Source of the DNA: Desulfobacteraceae bacterium
GTDB lineage: Bacteria; Desulfobacterota; Desulfobulbia; Desulfobulbales; Desulfobulbaceae
Assembly (NCBI GenBank): GCA_011372855.1
Contig: DSAE01000113.1
Span: 1-46,708, forward strand
Reading direction: 5' to 3'
DNA length: 46,708 nt
Shown: positions 34,399 to 42,219 of the stretch, one piece after another
Numbering within the stretch: position 1 is the stretch's first letter
How the letters are laid out: every line of letters starts with the position of its first letter
The notes under the pieces: generated by a model
Seen by the model: the letters and a program-made list of their open reading frames with translations, nothing else
What the model was told of the DNA's origin: nothing
Databases searched by the model: none
Translations under genes and position numbers: made by a program

Positions 34399-34646
34399 TG
34401 ATTACTCCCGTCCTCTTTACGTTTCTGCACAGAAAAGGCGATCCTTTTTTTTCGTTTCCCCGTCCTGGCGATCAGCCGTTCCCGGCAGGCTGTGTTCCTG
34501 CAGCAATATATGCCGCGCCCGGTTTGGTCCCGGCTTTCGTCAACCGTCAACCGGTCCTCCCTCATGACCAGTCGATCGAGTTCCGCCCGGGACGCTTTTC
34601 GTCCGCACGCCCTGCATGTCCGTATGGGGATGTGGCCCCGTTTCAT
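34395..34646 (-). CDS. ylxR: YlxR (DUF448) RNA-binding protein
   Basis: An 83-residue basic protein with the YlxR fold. It has IRTCRACGRKASRAELDRLV at the start, GRGIYCCRNTACRERLI in the middle, and a lysine-rich tail. Family members sit between nusA and infB and are thought to bind RNA; one has been implicated as a nucleoid-associated regulator. Both ends overlap neighbours: the ATG overlaps the nusA stop and its stop overlaps the infB ATG, giving strict translational coupling. Extra cysteines (CxxC and CCRNTAC) might bind zinc. Confidence 0.9.
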   Translation of the reverse strand: MKRGHIPIRTCRACGRKASRAELDRLVMREDRLTVDESRDQTGRGIYCCRNTACRERLIARTGKRKKRIAFSVQKRKEDGSNQ

Positions 34647-35980
34647 TCCTCTTCGTTGTCGATGGGCTCCACGATGCCCGCCGATGGATCCTCGGGGGCC
34701 TGCTCCTCAATCGATTGGCTTTCCTCTTCAACGGCTGCCGCATTGGCGACCTCTATCGCCGCCGCATCCCTGATCTTTTCGGCCCGATCCTCATCCACCT
34801 TTGCCGCTTCGCAAATCTGGTCAATATCCGCGGCGGCAAGTTTGGCCGCCGAGGTTATCTGCGCGGCAAACAGTTTGTCGGCCAGGTTTTCATCAACGCC
34901 CTCCACGGTGATCAGGCTCCGGTAGCCCGGATCCTCAAGATTGGCATACCGTGATTCGCTCTTGACGTCAATGCGCCAGTTCATGAGCCGGGAGGCAAGA
35001 CGGACGTTCTGCCCCTGGCGGCCGATGGCCAGCGACAACTGGTCATCGGGGACGACCACCAGGAGCTGATGGTTTTCCTCGTCGACGATCACCATGGAAA
35101 CCTCGGCCGGGGCCAGGGCATTGTACACATATTTTGCCGGATCCGGGCTCCAGGGAACGATGTCGATGCGTTCACCCTGCAGTTCCTGGACAACATTCTG
35201 CACCCGCGACCCTTTCAGGCCGACGCAGGCCCCGACCGGATCGACGTCCGATTCGGTTGAGGAGACGGCGATCTTGGCCCGGAAGCCGGGCTCCCTGGCC
35301 GCCCCCATGATCTTGACTATGCCTTCGGCGATTTCGGGCACTTCCATCTCAAACAGCTTGATGAGAAATTCATTGCAGGTCCGGCTCAGGATCAGCTGTG
35401 AATCGCGGCTGTCCTGGCGGACCTCCAGCAGGTAGGCCCTGATCCTGTCCCCCTGCTTGAAGGAGCGTTTCGGGATCTGACCATCCCGGGGCAGAACGGC
35501 GTCGGTCCGGCCCAGATTGACGATCATGTTGCCCCGCTCGAAGCGCTGGACAATACCGTTGACTATCGATCCCTGACGGTCGCGGAACATCTCGTAGATG
35601 ACATCCCGCTCCGCGTCCCGCATGCGGTGAATGATGACCTGCTTGGCCGACTGGGCGGCTATGCGCCCCAGGCCGGAAATATCGAGGATCTTTTCCCCCA
35701 GATCGTCTTCCAGTTCCACCTCCGGGTCAAGCCGCCTGGCTTCTTCCAGGGAAATTTCCGTTTCCTCGTCCTCGACCTTGTCGACAACCGTCCGGTACTG
35801 GAATACTTCTATTTCGCCCGTTTCTTCGTTGAACTGCACCTCGATATCACGGCGGCTTCCATATTTTTTCCGGGCGGCGGACCGGACAGCCTCTTCAATG
35901 GCCTCCACCAGCAAAGCCCTGTCAATGCCCTTGTCTCTGCTGATCTGGTCGATAATCCGTTTCAAGTTTTCCGTATTCAT
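34643..35980 (-). CDS. nusA: Transcription termination/antitermination factor NusA
   Basis: Binds RNA polymerase and modulates pausing, termination and antitermination. The 445-residue protein has the N-terminal polymerase-binding domain (IIDQISRDKGIDRALLVEAIE), an S1 domain (GSIVNGIVQRFERGNMIVNLG), and KH regions (GACVGLKGSRVQNVVQEL; DQLSLAIGRQGQNVRLAS). One helix-hairpin-helix region follows (VEGVDENLADKLFAA), then an acidic tail. It is shorter than the 495-residue E. coli protein because it lacks the second acidic repeat. It follows rimP by 97 bases and overlaps ylxR. Autoregulation through the rimP leader is plausible. Confidence 0.97.
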   Translation of the reverse strand: MNTENLKRIIDQISRDKGIDRALLVEAIEEAVRSAARKKYGSRRDIEVQFNEETGEIEVFQYRTVVDKVEDEETEISLEEARRLDPEVELEDDLGEKILDISGLGRIAAQSAKQVIIHRMRDAERDVIYEMFRDRQGSIVNGIVQRFERGNMIVNLGRTDAVLPRDGQIPKRSFKQGDRIRAYLLEVRQDSRDSQLILSRTCNEFLIKLFEMEVPEIAEGIVKIMGAAREPGFRAKIAVSSTESDVDPVGACVGLKGSRVQNVVQELQGERIDIVPWSPDPAKYVYNALAPAEVSMVIVDEENHQLLVVVPDDQLSLAIGRQGQNVRLASRLMNWRIDVKSESRYANLEDPGYRSLITVEGVDENLADKLFAAQITSAAKLAAADIDQICEAAKVDEDRAEKIRDAAAIEVANAAAVEEESQSIEEQAPEDPSAGIVEPIDNEEE

Positions 35981-36077
35981 TTTTCTGCTCCAAATGACTC
36001 AATGGCCGCGGACGGCTTTACGTATTGTCCACTCCCCTGTTCCCGGCGTCACCCCGGCGGCCGCTGCATCCCGTTGG

Positions 36078-36533
36078 TTAGAGGGTCAGCCTGGCCCTGG
36101 CGATTTCCTCGAACATAATCTGTACCGACCTGCCGTCGGCGACAACGGTGATACAGTCCCCGGCGACTCCCTCCAGGGTGCCGGTGAACACCCGCTGCCC
36201 GTCCTTCGGCTCCCTGAGCTTGATCCGAGCCTTCCGTCCGGTGAACCGCCTGAAATCGTCAATCTTCGTCAACGGCCGCTCCAGCCCCGGCGAGGACACC
36301 TCCAGATGATAGGGGTGATCGATCATGTCCTCGACGTCAAGCCAGGCGCTTATCTCCCGGCTGACGGCGGCGCAGTCGTCAAGGGTGACTCCCGTTTCGC
36401 TGTCTATGAAGAGGCGGAGCACCCAGCCGTGACCTTCCCGCCTGAACTGGACCTCGACGAGTTCAAGTCCCATGTCCCCAAGCAGGGGATCTGCATATTC
36501 GGCTATGTCCGACACAATCTTTTCCATTTCCAT
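36078..36533 (-). CDS. rimP: Ribosome maturation factor RimP
   Basis: Needed for 30S assembly. The 151-residue protein shows the family N-terminal domain (ADPLLGDMGLELVEVQF, LRLFIDSETGVTLDDCAAVSREI), LEVSSPGLERPL, then a C-terminal SH3-like domain ending near EIARARLTL. The ATG at 36533 (MEMEKI) is preceded by GAGTGGG; the upstream frame runs into the leader hairpin and is not coding. It is the first protein gene after tRNA-Gly in the operon. Confidence 0.94.
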   Translation of the reverse strand: MEMEKIVSDIAEYADPLLGDMGLELVEVQFRREGHGWVLRLFIDSETGVTLDDCAAVSREISAWLDVEDMIDHPYHLEVSSPGLERPLTKIDDFRRFTGRKARIKLREPKDGQRVFTGTLEGVAGDCITVVADGRSVQIMFEEIARARLTL

Positions 36534-36574
36534 GCCCACTCGCCCGGCATCCTGCAATTCCGTCCGAAGCCAAT

Positions 36575-36600
36575 AAAAAAAGCGGGCAGAGCCCACTTTT
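36575..36600 (-). terminator. Terminator-like attenuator in the rimP leader
   Basis: On the minus strand AAAAGTGGGC-TCT-GCCCGCTTTT forms a 10-pair stem with one G-U pair, followed by more T residues (seven in all), 41 bases before the rimP ATG. It sits between tRNA-Gly and rimP, so transcripts must pass it to express nusA-infB. In E. coli the equivalent leader is attenuated under NusA control. Confidence 0.8.
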
Positions 36601-36678
36601 CACACCACGGCGGCAACCGCGTATGATCCAGCCTTTTCTCCTCCAGAAGAAAAGACCGGCGAGCCGACCAGTGTTTGC

Positions 36679-36754
36679 TGGAGCGGGCAACGGGGCTCGA
36701 ACCCGCGACCCCAAGCTTGGGAAGCTTGTGCTCTACCAACTGAGCTACACCCGC
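36679..36754 (-). tRNA. tRNA-Gly (anticodon CCC)
   Basis: A 76-base cloverleaf on the minus strand including an encoded CCA end. The acceptor stem GCGGGTG pairs with TGCCCGC. The D-arm is AGCTCAGTTGGTAGAGC. The anticodon stem CAAGC/GCTTG holds the loop TTCCCAA, giving CCC (reads GGG). The T-arm contains GGTTCGAACCC. It closely resembles E. coli glyU. It is the first gene of the rimP-nusA-infB operon, in the same way that a tRNA (metY) leads this operon in E. coli. Confidence 0.97.
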
Positions 36755-36778
36755 ATGTCGCCTCGTTAGAAAATTATC

Positions 36779-36807
36779 ATATTAAACAATTCATTTTGCC
36801 TTGTCAA
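36779..36807 (-). promoter_or_regulatory. Promoter of the tRNA-Gly/rimP-nusA-infB operon
   Basis: On the minus strand a perfect TTGACA (36807-36802), a 17-base spacer and TAATAT (36784-36779). Transcription would begin about 18 bases before the tRNA 5' end. It is in the 109 bases between the RACo-like stop and the tRNA. Confidence 0.85.
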
Positions 36808-36863
36808 TATCCATTATCGTAGCGACAGGCGGGACTGGAGCGGCCCCCGGCAGCTTTGCACGG

Positions 36864-38789
36864 TTATCGCGCCAGTTTCTCCCGGACGCTGGGGAAAAGG
36901 CTCATATCGGTGTGGGGGAGAAACAGGGATGCCATATAATAGGTCATGAACTCGGGATTTTCCGATAGCTCCATATTGGTGATCAGCTGCCGCACCTTCA
37001 CCCGCTCCCTGAACCGCTGCACATCGGTCAGACTGATCTGACAACCCAGCAGAGAGGCGTTGCCGAGGTAAAAAAAGCGGTCCCGGGCGATATCCGGGAG
37101 CAGGCCAATGCAGATCGCCCGTTCCAGGTCGATGAACGCTCCGAAGTTACCGGTCAGAATGACCCGCTCCAGATCGTCAAACCCGAGTCCCACCGAGCTC
37201 AGCAGGGTCTGATAGCCGGCATACATCGCCCCCTTGGCGCGCATCAGGTTGTCGAGGTCCACCTCGGTGATGGCGATGTCCTCGCCGATCAGGGAGTCCT
37301 GGCTCCAAGCCAGGACGTACTCCCAGCCATCGTCCCCTTCACGGATGCGGGGATGGTCCAGGTTGCGGTTGAACTTGCCCTGCTGGTCGATAACCTTTGC
37401 CTCCAGCAGTTCCGAGACAATGGAAATCAGGCCGGAGCCGCATATGCCGCTCGGTTTGATCCGGCCGATGGTGATGATCATGGGGTCATAGGTCTCGGGA
37501 TGGATATGAAAATTTTCGATGGCACCGCTGGAGGCCCGCATGCCGTACCTGATGCCTCCGCCCTCGAAGGCCGGACCGGCCGAGCAGGCGGCGCACACCA
37601 TCCAGTCCCTGTTGCCGACGACGATTTCCCCGTTGGTGCCGATATCGATAAAGAGGCTGATTTCCTCCGACTTGGCCATCTGGCAGGCATGCACCCCGGA
37701 GACGATGTCGCCGCCGACATAGCTGGAAATGCAGGGGTAGAGAAAAAGACGGACGCTCGGGTGGGCGTGGATTCCCAATGCCGCAACCTTGGTCAGCGGG
37801 AACTGGCTGACGCTTGGCACATAGGGCGCCTCCCGTATATACCTGGGATCGAGCCCCAGCAGGAGGTGGGACATGACCGTGTTGCCGGCGGCCATGATAT
37901 AACTGATATCGGCCGGACTGATGATCATGTTGCGGCAGATGTCCTCGATGATCCCGTTGATGGTGGCGACGACCTTGTCCTGCATAGCCCGCAACCCCCC
38001 GGGGCGGGCGGCATAGATGATGCGGGAGATGACATCCTCGCCGTACCGGATCTGGGCATTGTAGCCCGATGACTCGGCGATGATTTCGCCGGTGTTCAGA
38101 TCGATCAGCACCCCGCTGCAGGTCGTGGTGCCGATGTCCACCGCCAGTCCGTACAGGCGGGCCGTTGTATCTCCCGGCTCGACATCGATGATGCGGTCGG
38201 GCTCCTCTTCCCGCTTGCCGTGCAGGAGGAGCAGGGTTACCTTCCAGTCAGATTCGCGCAGCACCTCGGGCAGAACCCGGATCAGTTCCGGGTGGTCGTA
38301 GGTCGGTTCAAGCTCCCCGGGTCTGGCCAGCTTGAATCCCCGCATCACCCTCTGCATGTCGGAAATATTGTCCTGCAGGGTCGGCGGGTTCAGTTCCAGG
38401 TACAGCTTGGTCACCGGCGGATCGACATTCCAGGTGCCGATCAGCTTCTCCAGGGACCGGGCGGATATGGTCCTGGTGGTCTTGGGCTTGCGCTTGAGGG
38501 CCGCGCGGCCCTCCGCCGTCCTTTCCGGCACGGTGACCATCAGGTCCGTCTGAACGGCGGACTGGCAGGCGAGACGCATTCCCCGGTCCCATTCCTCCTT
38601 TTTCAATGTTGAACGGTCCGAAAAGACCTCACCTTCGTCGATGTGAACCCTGCATTTGCCGCAGACGCCATCGCCCCCGCAGTAGGCGGAAATATACACA
38701 CCGGCGGCGGCGGCGGCGCTCAATAAATTGTCGCCCTGGTCAACGGTTACGGTTATATTGTCGGGCAGAAACCGGACTGTCCGCTTCAT
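36864..38789 (-). CDS. RACo-like ASKHA/[2Fe-2S] activator of corrinoid proteins
   Basis: A 641-residue protein like RACo/RamA-type enzymes, which use ATP to reduce inactive Co(II) corrinoid proteins to Co(I). The N-terminal ferredoxin domain has AYCGGDGVCGKC (Cys37, 43, 46) and LACQ (Cys75), a plant-type [2Fe-2S] set. A linker follows, then an actin-like DUF4445 domain with GLAVDIGTTTCSGVLIDL, FIDIGTNGEIVVG, GPAFEGGGI and LTGNFGAFID. The ATG at 38789 gives the ferredoxin start; the upstream frame lacks homology. No corrinoid protein or methyltransferase is nearby, so the client is encoded elsewhere. Candidates are the Wood-Ljungdahl corrinoid iron-sulfur protein or methylamine/methoxy-type methyltransferases. 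Confidence 0.88.
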   Translation of the reverse strand: MKRTVRFLPDNITVTVDQGDNLLSAAAAAGVYISAYCGGDGVCGKCRVHIDEGEVFSDRSTLKKEEWDRGMRLACQSAVQTDLMVTVPERTAEGRAALKRKPKTTRTISARSLEKLIGTWNVDPPVTKLYLELNPPTLQDNISDMQRVMRGFKLARPGELEPTYDHPELIRVLPEVLRESDWKVTLLLLHGKREEEPDRIIDVEPGDTTARLYGLAVDIGTTTCSGVLIDLNTGEIIAESSGYNAQIRYGEDVISRIIYAARPGGLRAMQDKVVATINGIIEDICRNMIISPADISYIMAAGNTVMSHLLLGLDPRYIREAPYVPSVSQFPLTKVAALGIHAHPSVRLFLYPCISSYVGGDIVSGVHACQMAKSEEISLFIDIGTNGEIVVGNRDWMVCAACSAGPAFEGGGIRYGMRASSGAIENFHIHPETYDPMIITIGRIKPSGICGSGLISIVSELLEAKVIDQQGKFNRNLDHPRIREGDDGWEYVLAWSQDSLIGEDIAITEVDLDNLMRAKGAMYAGYQTLLSSVGLGFDDLERVILTGNFGAFIDLERAICIGLLPDIARDRFFYLGNASLLGCQISLTDVQRFRERVKVRQLITNMELSENPEFMTYYMASLFLPHTDMSLFPSVREKLAR

Positions 38790-39011
38790 GGCCGCCCGCC
38801 CCGGGAAAGGTTGCAGCGGCGGGCCGGGGCGGCTGCCGCTTGTGTCATCTTCGTGTACAGCAACTGTCTTCCCCTTCACCGGACTGGGACCTGCCCATGC
38901 CCGGACTGTTTTCGAGTTGCGGCAAAAAGCGTCTTGCCGCTGGTATCATGAACTGCATAGTGTATAGCATATAACCGAAATTGATTCAACGTGGGAGGAA
39001 AAACGCATCCG

Positions 39012-39914
39012 ATGAACACCACCGCCCGCTGGCTGAAAATAACCGTTGCCTGCCCGGCTGCCGCAACAGAAGCGGTTTCCGACCTGATCGGCCTGCTGAG
39101 CGGGGTCGGGGTCGATATCCGCCCTCTTCCTGACCAGGGTGTCAATGCGATCACCGGTTTCTTCGCCCTGGAGAGCGAGGCGGCCGCTGATGAATGGCTC
39201 AAGCGCGTCATCCCCGAGCTCAACCGCCTGTACGGTCTCTACGACCTGCCCCCTCCCTCCCCGAACACTGAAATAATCGATGATCAGGACTGGGCAACCA
39301 GCTGGCGGCAATTTTTTTCCGCCTTCGAGGTCATACCGGGGCTGGTCATCAAACCCTCCTGGGAGGATGACCGGCCCGGAGAAAACCGGCGGGTGATCAT
39401 CATGGACCCGGGCATGGCCTTCGGCACCGGTCAGCACGCCTCCACCAGGATGGCCCTGTCGCTCATTGCCGCCTGTTTCCGCAACCCGACCGGCAGCCCC
39501 CCGAAAACGGTACTGGACGTGGGAACCGGCACCGGCATCCTGGCCATGGCCGCCGCGGTATTCGGCGCCGAGCGGGTCACGGCCGTCGACAATGATCCCG
39601 AGGCCGTCGGCATCGCCACGGACAATATCCGCGCCAACGGCCTGGAAGGGATCATCGACGTTTCCGGCCGCTCTCCGTCGGACCTGCCTGGGCCCTGTGA
39701 TCTCATCTGCGCCAATATCGTCCACGACGTCCTGGCCGAAATGGCGCCCGAACTCGGACGCCTGCTGGGCCGCAACGGACGGCTCGTTCTGTCCGGGATA
39801 CTGCGGGGCGAACAGGAACAGCATCTTGCCCGACTGTACGGTGCCAACAGCATGAAAACCCTGTCCGTCGAATATCAGGGGGAGTGGGCCGCTATGCTGC
39901 TGGCCGGTGCCTGA
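39012..39914 (+). CDS. prmA: Ribosomal protein L11 methyltransferase
   Basis: Trimethylates L11 using S-adenosylmethionine. The 300-residue protein has a variable N-terminal recognition domain (WLKITVACPAA) and the DWATSWRQFFSAFEV segment. PrmA-defining motifs follow: IIMDPGMAFGTGQHASTRM, the SAM motif VLDVGTGTGILAMAA, VDNDPEAV, and CANIVHDVL (the NxxxxVL motif). The ATG at 39012 is preferred; GGGAGG lies about 15 bases upstream, rather far. A GTG at 38991 is an alternative. Divergent from the RACo-like gene. Confidence 0.93.
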   Translation: MNTTARWLKITVACPAAATEAVSDLIGLLSGVGVDIRPLPDQGVNAITGFFALESEAAADEWLKRVIPELNRLYGLYDLPPPSPNTEIIDDQDWATSWRQFFSAFEVIPGLVIKPSWEDDRPGENRRVIIMDPGMAFGTGQHASTRMALSLIAACFRNPTGSPPKTVLDVGTGTGILAMAAAVFGAERVTAVDNDPEAVGIATDNIRANGLEGIIDVSGRSPSDLPGPCDLICANIVHDVLAEMAPELGRLLGRNGRLVLSGILRGEQEQHLARLYGANSMKTLSVEYQGEWAAMLLAGA

Positions 39915-39975
39915 CAAAAATGCATCGTCCGCTCCCTGGACCCGTTCCGCCGGCAGGTGTTCACCGGCCGCTGAA

Positions 39976-41085
39976 TCAGTACAGCCGGTGGCGGAAGAAC
40001 CGGACAGCCGTTCCCAGGGTGACCACGGCAATGACCGTCATCGGCCAGATCTCCCGCCAGAAATAGCCGAGCCCCGCCCCCTCAAGAAAAACCCGCCGGA
40101 CGATGATCAGAAAGTAGCGCATGGGATCAAGATAGGTCAGGGCCTGCATGAAGGGAGGCATGTTGGCGATGGGCGTGGAAAAGCCGGAGAGGATCACCGC
40201 CGGGACGATGAAGAGGAAGGCGCCGAGCAGGGCCTGCTGCTGGGTTGCCGAGATGGATGAGATCATCAGCCCGACCCCGACGATCGACAGGACATAGATG
40301 GCCAGCGCCGGGTAGAGGGACAGCAGGCTGCCCTGAAGCGGAATCTTGAACCAGACCACGGCCAGCAGCAGGATAACCGAGGCCTCGCCGACACCGATGA
40401 GGATGCCGGGAACGGCCTTGCCGATCATGATTTCCCAGGGATGCAGCGGCGTCACCAGCAGCTGATCGAAGGTGCCGTCCTCCCGTTCCCTGGCCACCGA
40501 CAGGGCAATGACCACCAGGGTGACCACCATCGAAATCAGGGCGATGATCCCCGGGATAAAAAACCACCTGCTCTCCAGGTTGGGGTTGAACCAGGGCCGG
40601 ACCGAGAGCCGGGCCGGCATGACCCGGCCGTCCTGGTCTTCGATCCAATCCCGGTTGAATTCCATGACGATGTTACGGACATAATTGAGGGCCAGCATGG
40701 CGGTATTGGAATTGCGGCCGTCGATGAGCACCTGGAGCACGCATTCCTTTCCCCGGGCCAGATCGGCCGAACAGCGCGGACCGATGTGCAGCACCGCCAG
40801 GACATTTCTGGAGTCGATAAGCGGGGCGATTTCGGCCTCGCTGTGAATGATTTCCGCCAGCTCGAACGCGGGTGATCCGCTGAAGCGCGCCGCCAGTTCG
40901 CGTGAGGAAGCGGCGCCGTCCTCGTTGAACAGGGCGAACCGGACGTGATTGAGATCAAATGTCGCCGCATAGCCGAAGACCAGCAGCTGGATAACGGGCG
41001 GGACGATGATCGTCAGGCGGCTCTTTTTGTCCCGGAAGAGGGCCAGGAATTCCTTGCGGATCAGGGCCAGGATGCGTACGACCAT
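39976..41085 (-). CDS. ABC-2 type exporter permease (YbhR-like)
   Basis: A 369-residue inner-membrane permease. A first helix (IVPPVIQLLVFGYAATFDL) precedes a large periplasmic domain (about 45-165), followed by five helices, typical of YbhR/YbhS-type ABC-2 permeases. It ends a four-gene operon: membrane fusion protein, double ATPase, permease and this permease, with nine bases from the preceding stop. The two permeases presumably form a heterodimer exporting a hydrophobic or cationic compound; the E. coli system affects drug and cation tolerance. Substrate unknown. Confidence 0.88.
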   Translation of the reverse strand: MVVRILALIRKEFLALFRDKKSRLTIIVPPVIQLLVFGYAATFDLNHVRFALFNEDGAASSRELAARFSGSPAFELAEIIHSEAEIAPLIDSRNVLAVLHIGPRCSADLARGKECVLQVLIDGRNSNTAMLALNYVRNIVMEFNRDWIEDQDGRVMPARLSVRPWFNPNLESRWFFIPGIIALISMVVTLVVIALSVAREREDGTFDQLLVTPLHPWEIMIGKAVPGILIGVGEASVILLLAVVWFKIPLQGSLLSLYPALAIYVLSIVGVGLMISSISATQQQALLGAFLFIVPAVILSGFSTPIANMPPFMQALTYLDPMRYFLIIVRRVFLEGAGLGYFWREIWPMTVIAVVTLGTAVRFFRHRLY

Positions 41086-41094
41086 CTGCTTCCC

Positions 41095-42219
41095 CTATTC
41101 CAGCCGCTTGACGGTTTTTTTAAAGACAACGCCGAGGAAAAGCAGGGCCATGGCCAGCAGGGCCAGCATGTTGGGAAGAATGACGGCCCAGACGTCGCCG
41201 ACCAGAAACAGGGTCTGGAGGATGGCCACGTAGTACCTGGCGGCGATCAGGTGGGTTATGCCCTGGACCACGGGCGGCATGCTGCTGATGTCGAAAATGA
41301 ACCCCGACAGGAGAAAGGCCGGCAGAAAAGTGACGAGGATGGCGGCCTGGGCGGCCACGAACTGCGACCTGGCGACCGTGGAGATGAGCAGTCCCATGCC
41401 CAGGGCCGTCAGGAGGAACAGGGACGAGGCGGCCACCAGGACCCACAGCGACCCCCGCAGGGGCACGTCAAAGAGAAAAACCGCCATCAGGGTGGAAAGG
41501 GTGAAACCGCCCATGCCGAGAAAAAAGTAGGGAAGCAGCTTGCCGGCCAGGATGTCGCGCACCGTGACCGGGGTGACGAGCATGGCCTCCATGGTCCCCC
41601 GTTCCCATTCCCTGGCGATGATCAGGGCGGTCAACAGGGCGCCGATCAGGGTCATGACCACCGCGATAATGCCCGGGACCAGGAAATCGGTGGAGCGGAC
41701 TTCAGGGTTGTACCAGATGCGCTGCTCCAGCCTGACCGGCACCGACGCCGCAATGCCCTCCTCCTCGGCCTGCCGGTCAATCCATCCCGCCCACACCCCC
41801 TGCACGTATCCCTCCACCAGCCTGGCTGTGTTGGCGTCAAGCCCGTTAATGATGATGCCGATGGGCGGTTCACTCCGCCGCAGATAGCCGCGGTCGAAAT
41901 TTTCCCGCAGCCAGATGATGCCGTCCACTTTCGCTTCCCGGAGGGCCTGTTCCGCCTCCTGGATGGTCGGCATGGGCAGCGGCACGAAATAGGGGGAGTG
42001 ATAAAACCCGGCGGCAAAACTGCCGGCCTTCGGGCCGGGATGCTCGACCACGATGGCCAGCGGAATATCCCGGGCGTCCAGGGAAACACCGTAGCCGAAA
42101 ACGATCAGCAGCAGGACCGGCAGAACAAAGGCGATGCCGATGCTGGAGGGGTCGCGGACGATCTGGAGCCACTCCTTGCGGACAAATCCCCGCAGCCGCA
42201 TGAAGGTGACGGAACTCAT
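41095..42219 (-). CDS. ABC-2 type exporter permease (YbhS-like)
   Basis: A 374-residue permease with the same plan as the following gene: an N-terminal helix (FVLPVLLLIVFGYGVSLDA), a periplasmic domain of about 130 residues, then five helices (VPGIIAVVMTLIGALLTALII onward). The EWERGTMEAMLVTPV segment after the second helix is the coupling motif of ABC-2 permeases, where the ATPase docks. Its start overlaps the ATPase gene stop by four bases, so synthesis is coupled. It is a paralogue of its neighbour. Confidence 0.88.
   Translation of the reverse strand: MSSVTFMRLRGFVRKEWLQIVRDPSSIGIAFVLPVLLLIVFGYGVSLDARDIPLAIVVEHPGPKAGSFAAGFYHSPYFVPLPMPTIQEAEQALREAKVDGIIWLRENFDRGYLRRSEPPIGIIINGLDANTARLVEGYVQGVWAGWIDRQAEEEGIAASVPVRLEQRIWYNPEVRSTDFLVPGIIAVVMTLIGALLTALIIAREWERGTMEAMLVTPVTVRDILAGKLLPYFFLGMGGFTLSTLMAVFLFDVPLRGSLWVLVAASSLFLLTALGMGLLISTVARSQFVAAQAAILVTFLPAFLLSGFIFDISSMPPVVQGITHLIAARYYVAILQTLFLVGDVWAVILPNMLALLAMALLFLGVVFKKTVKRLE

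Noticed and set aside
31981-34401. Long plus-strand open frame (806 residues) opposite infB
   Set aside because: It lies antisense to IF-2, whose domains are complete. The translation is rich in Arg, His, Gly and Phe with no recognisable domain, as expected from high-GC antisense frames.
36503-36739. Small minus-strand frame beginning VEHKLPKLGVAGSSPVARS
   Set aside because: This is translation through the tRNA-Gly gene, a common false gene.
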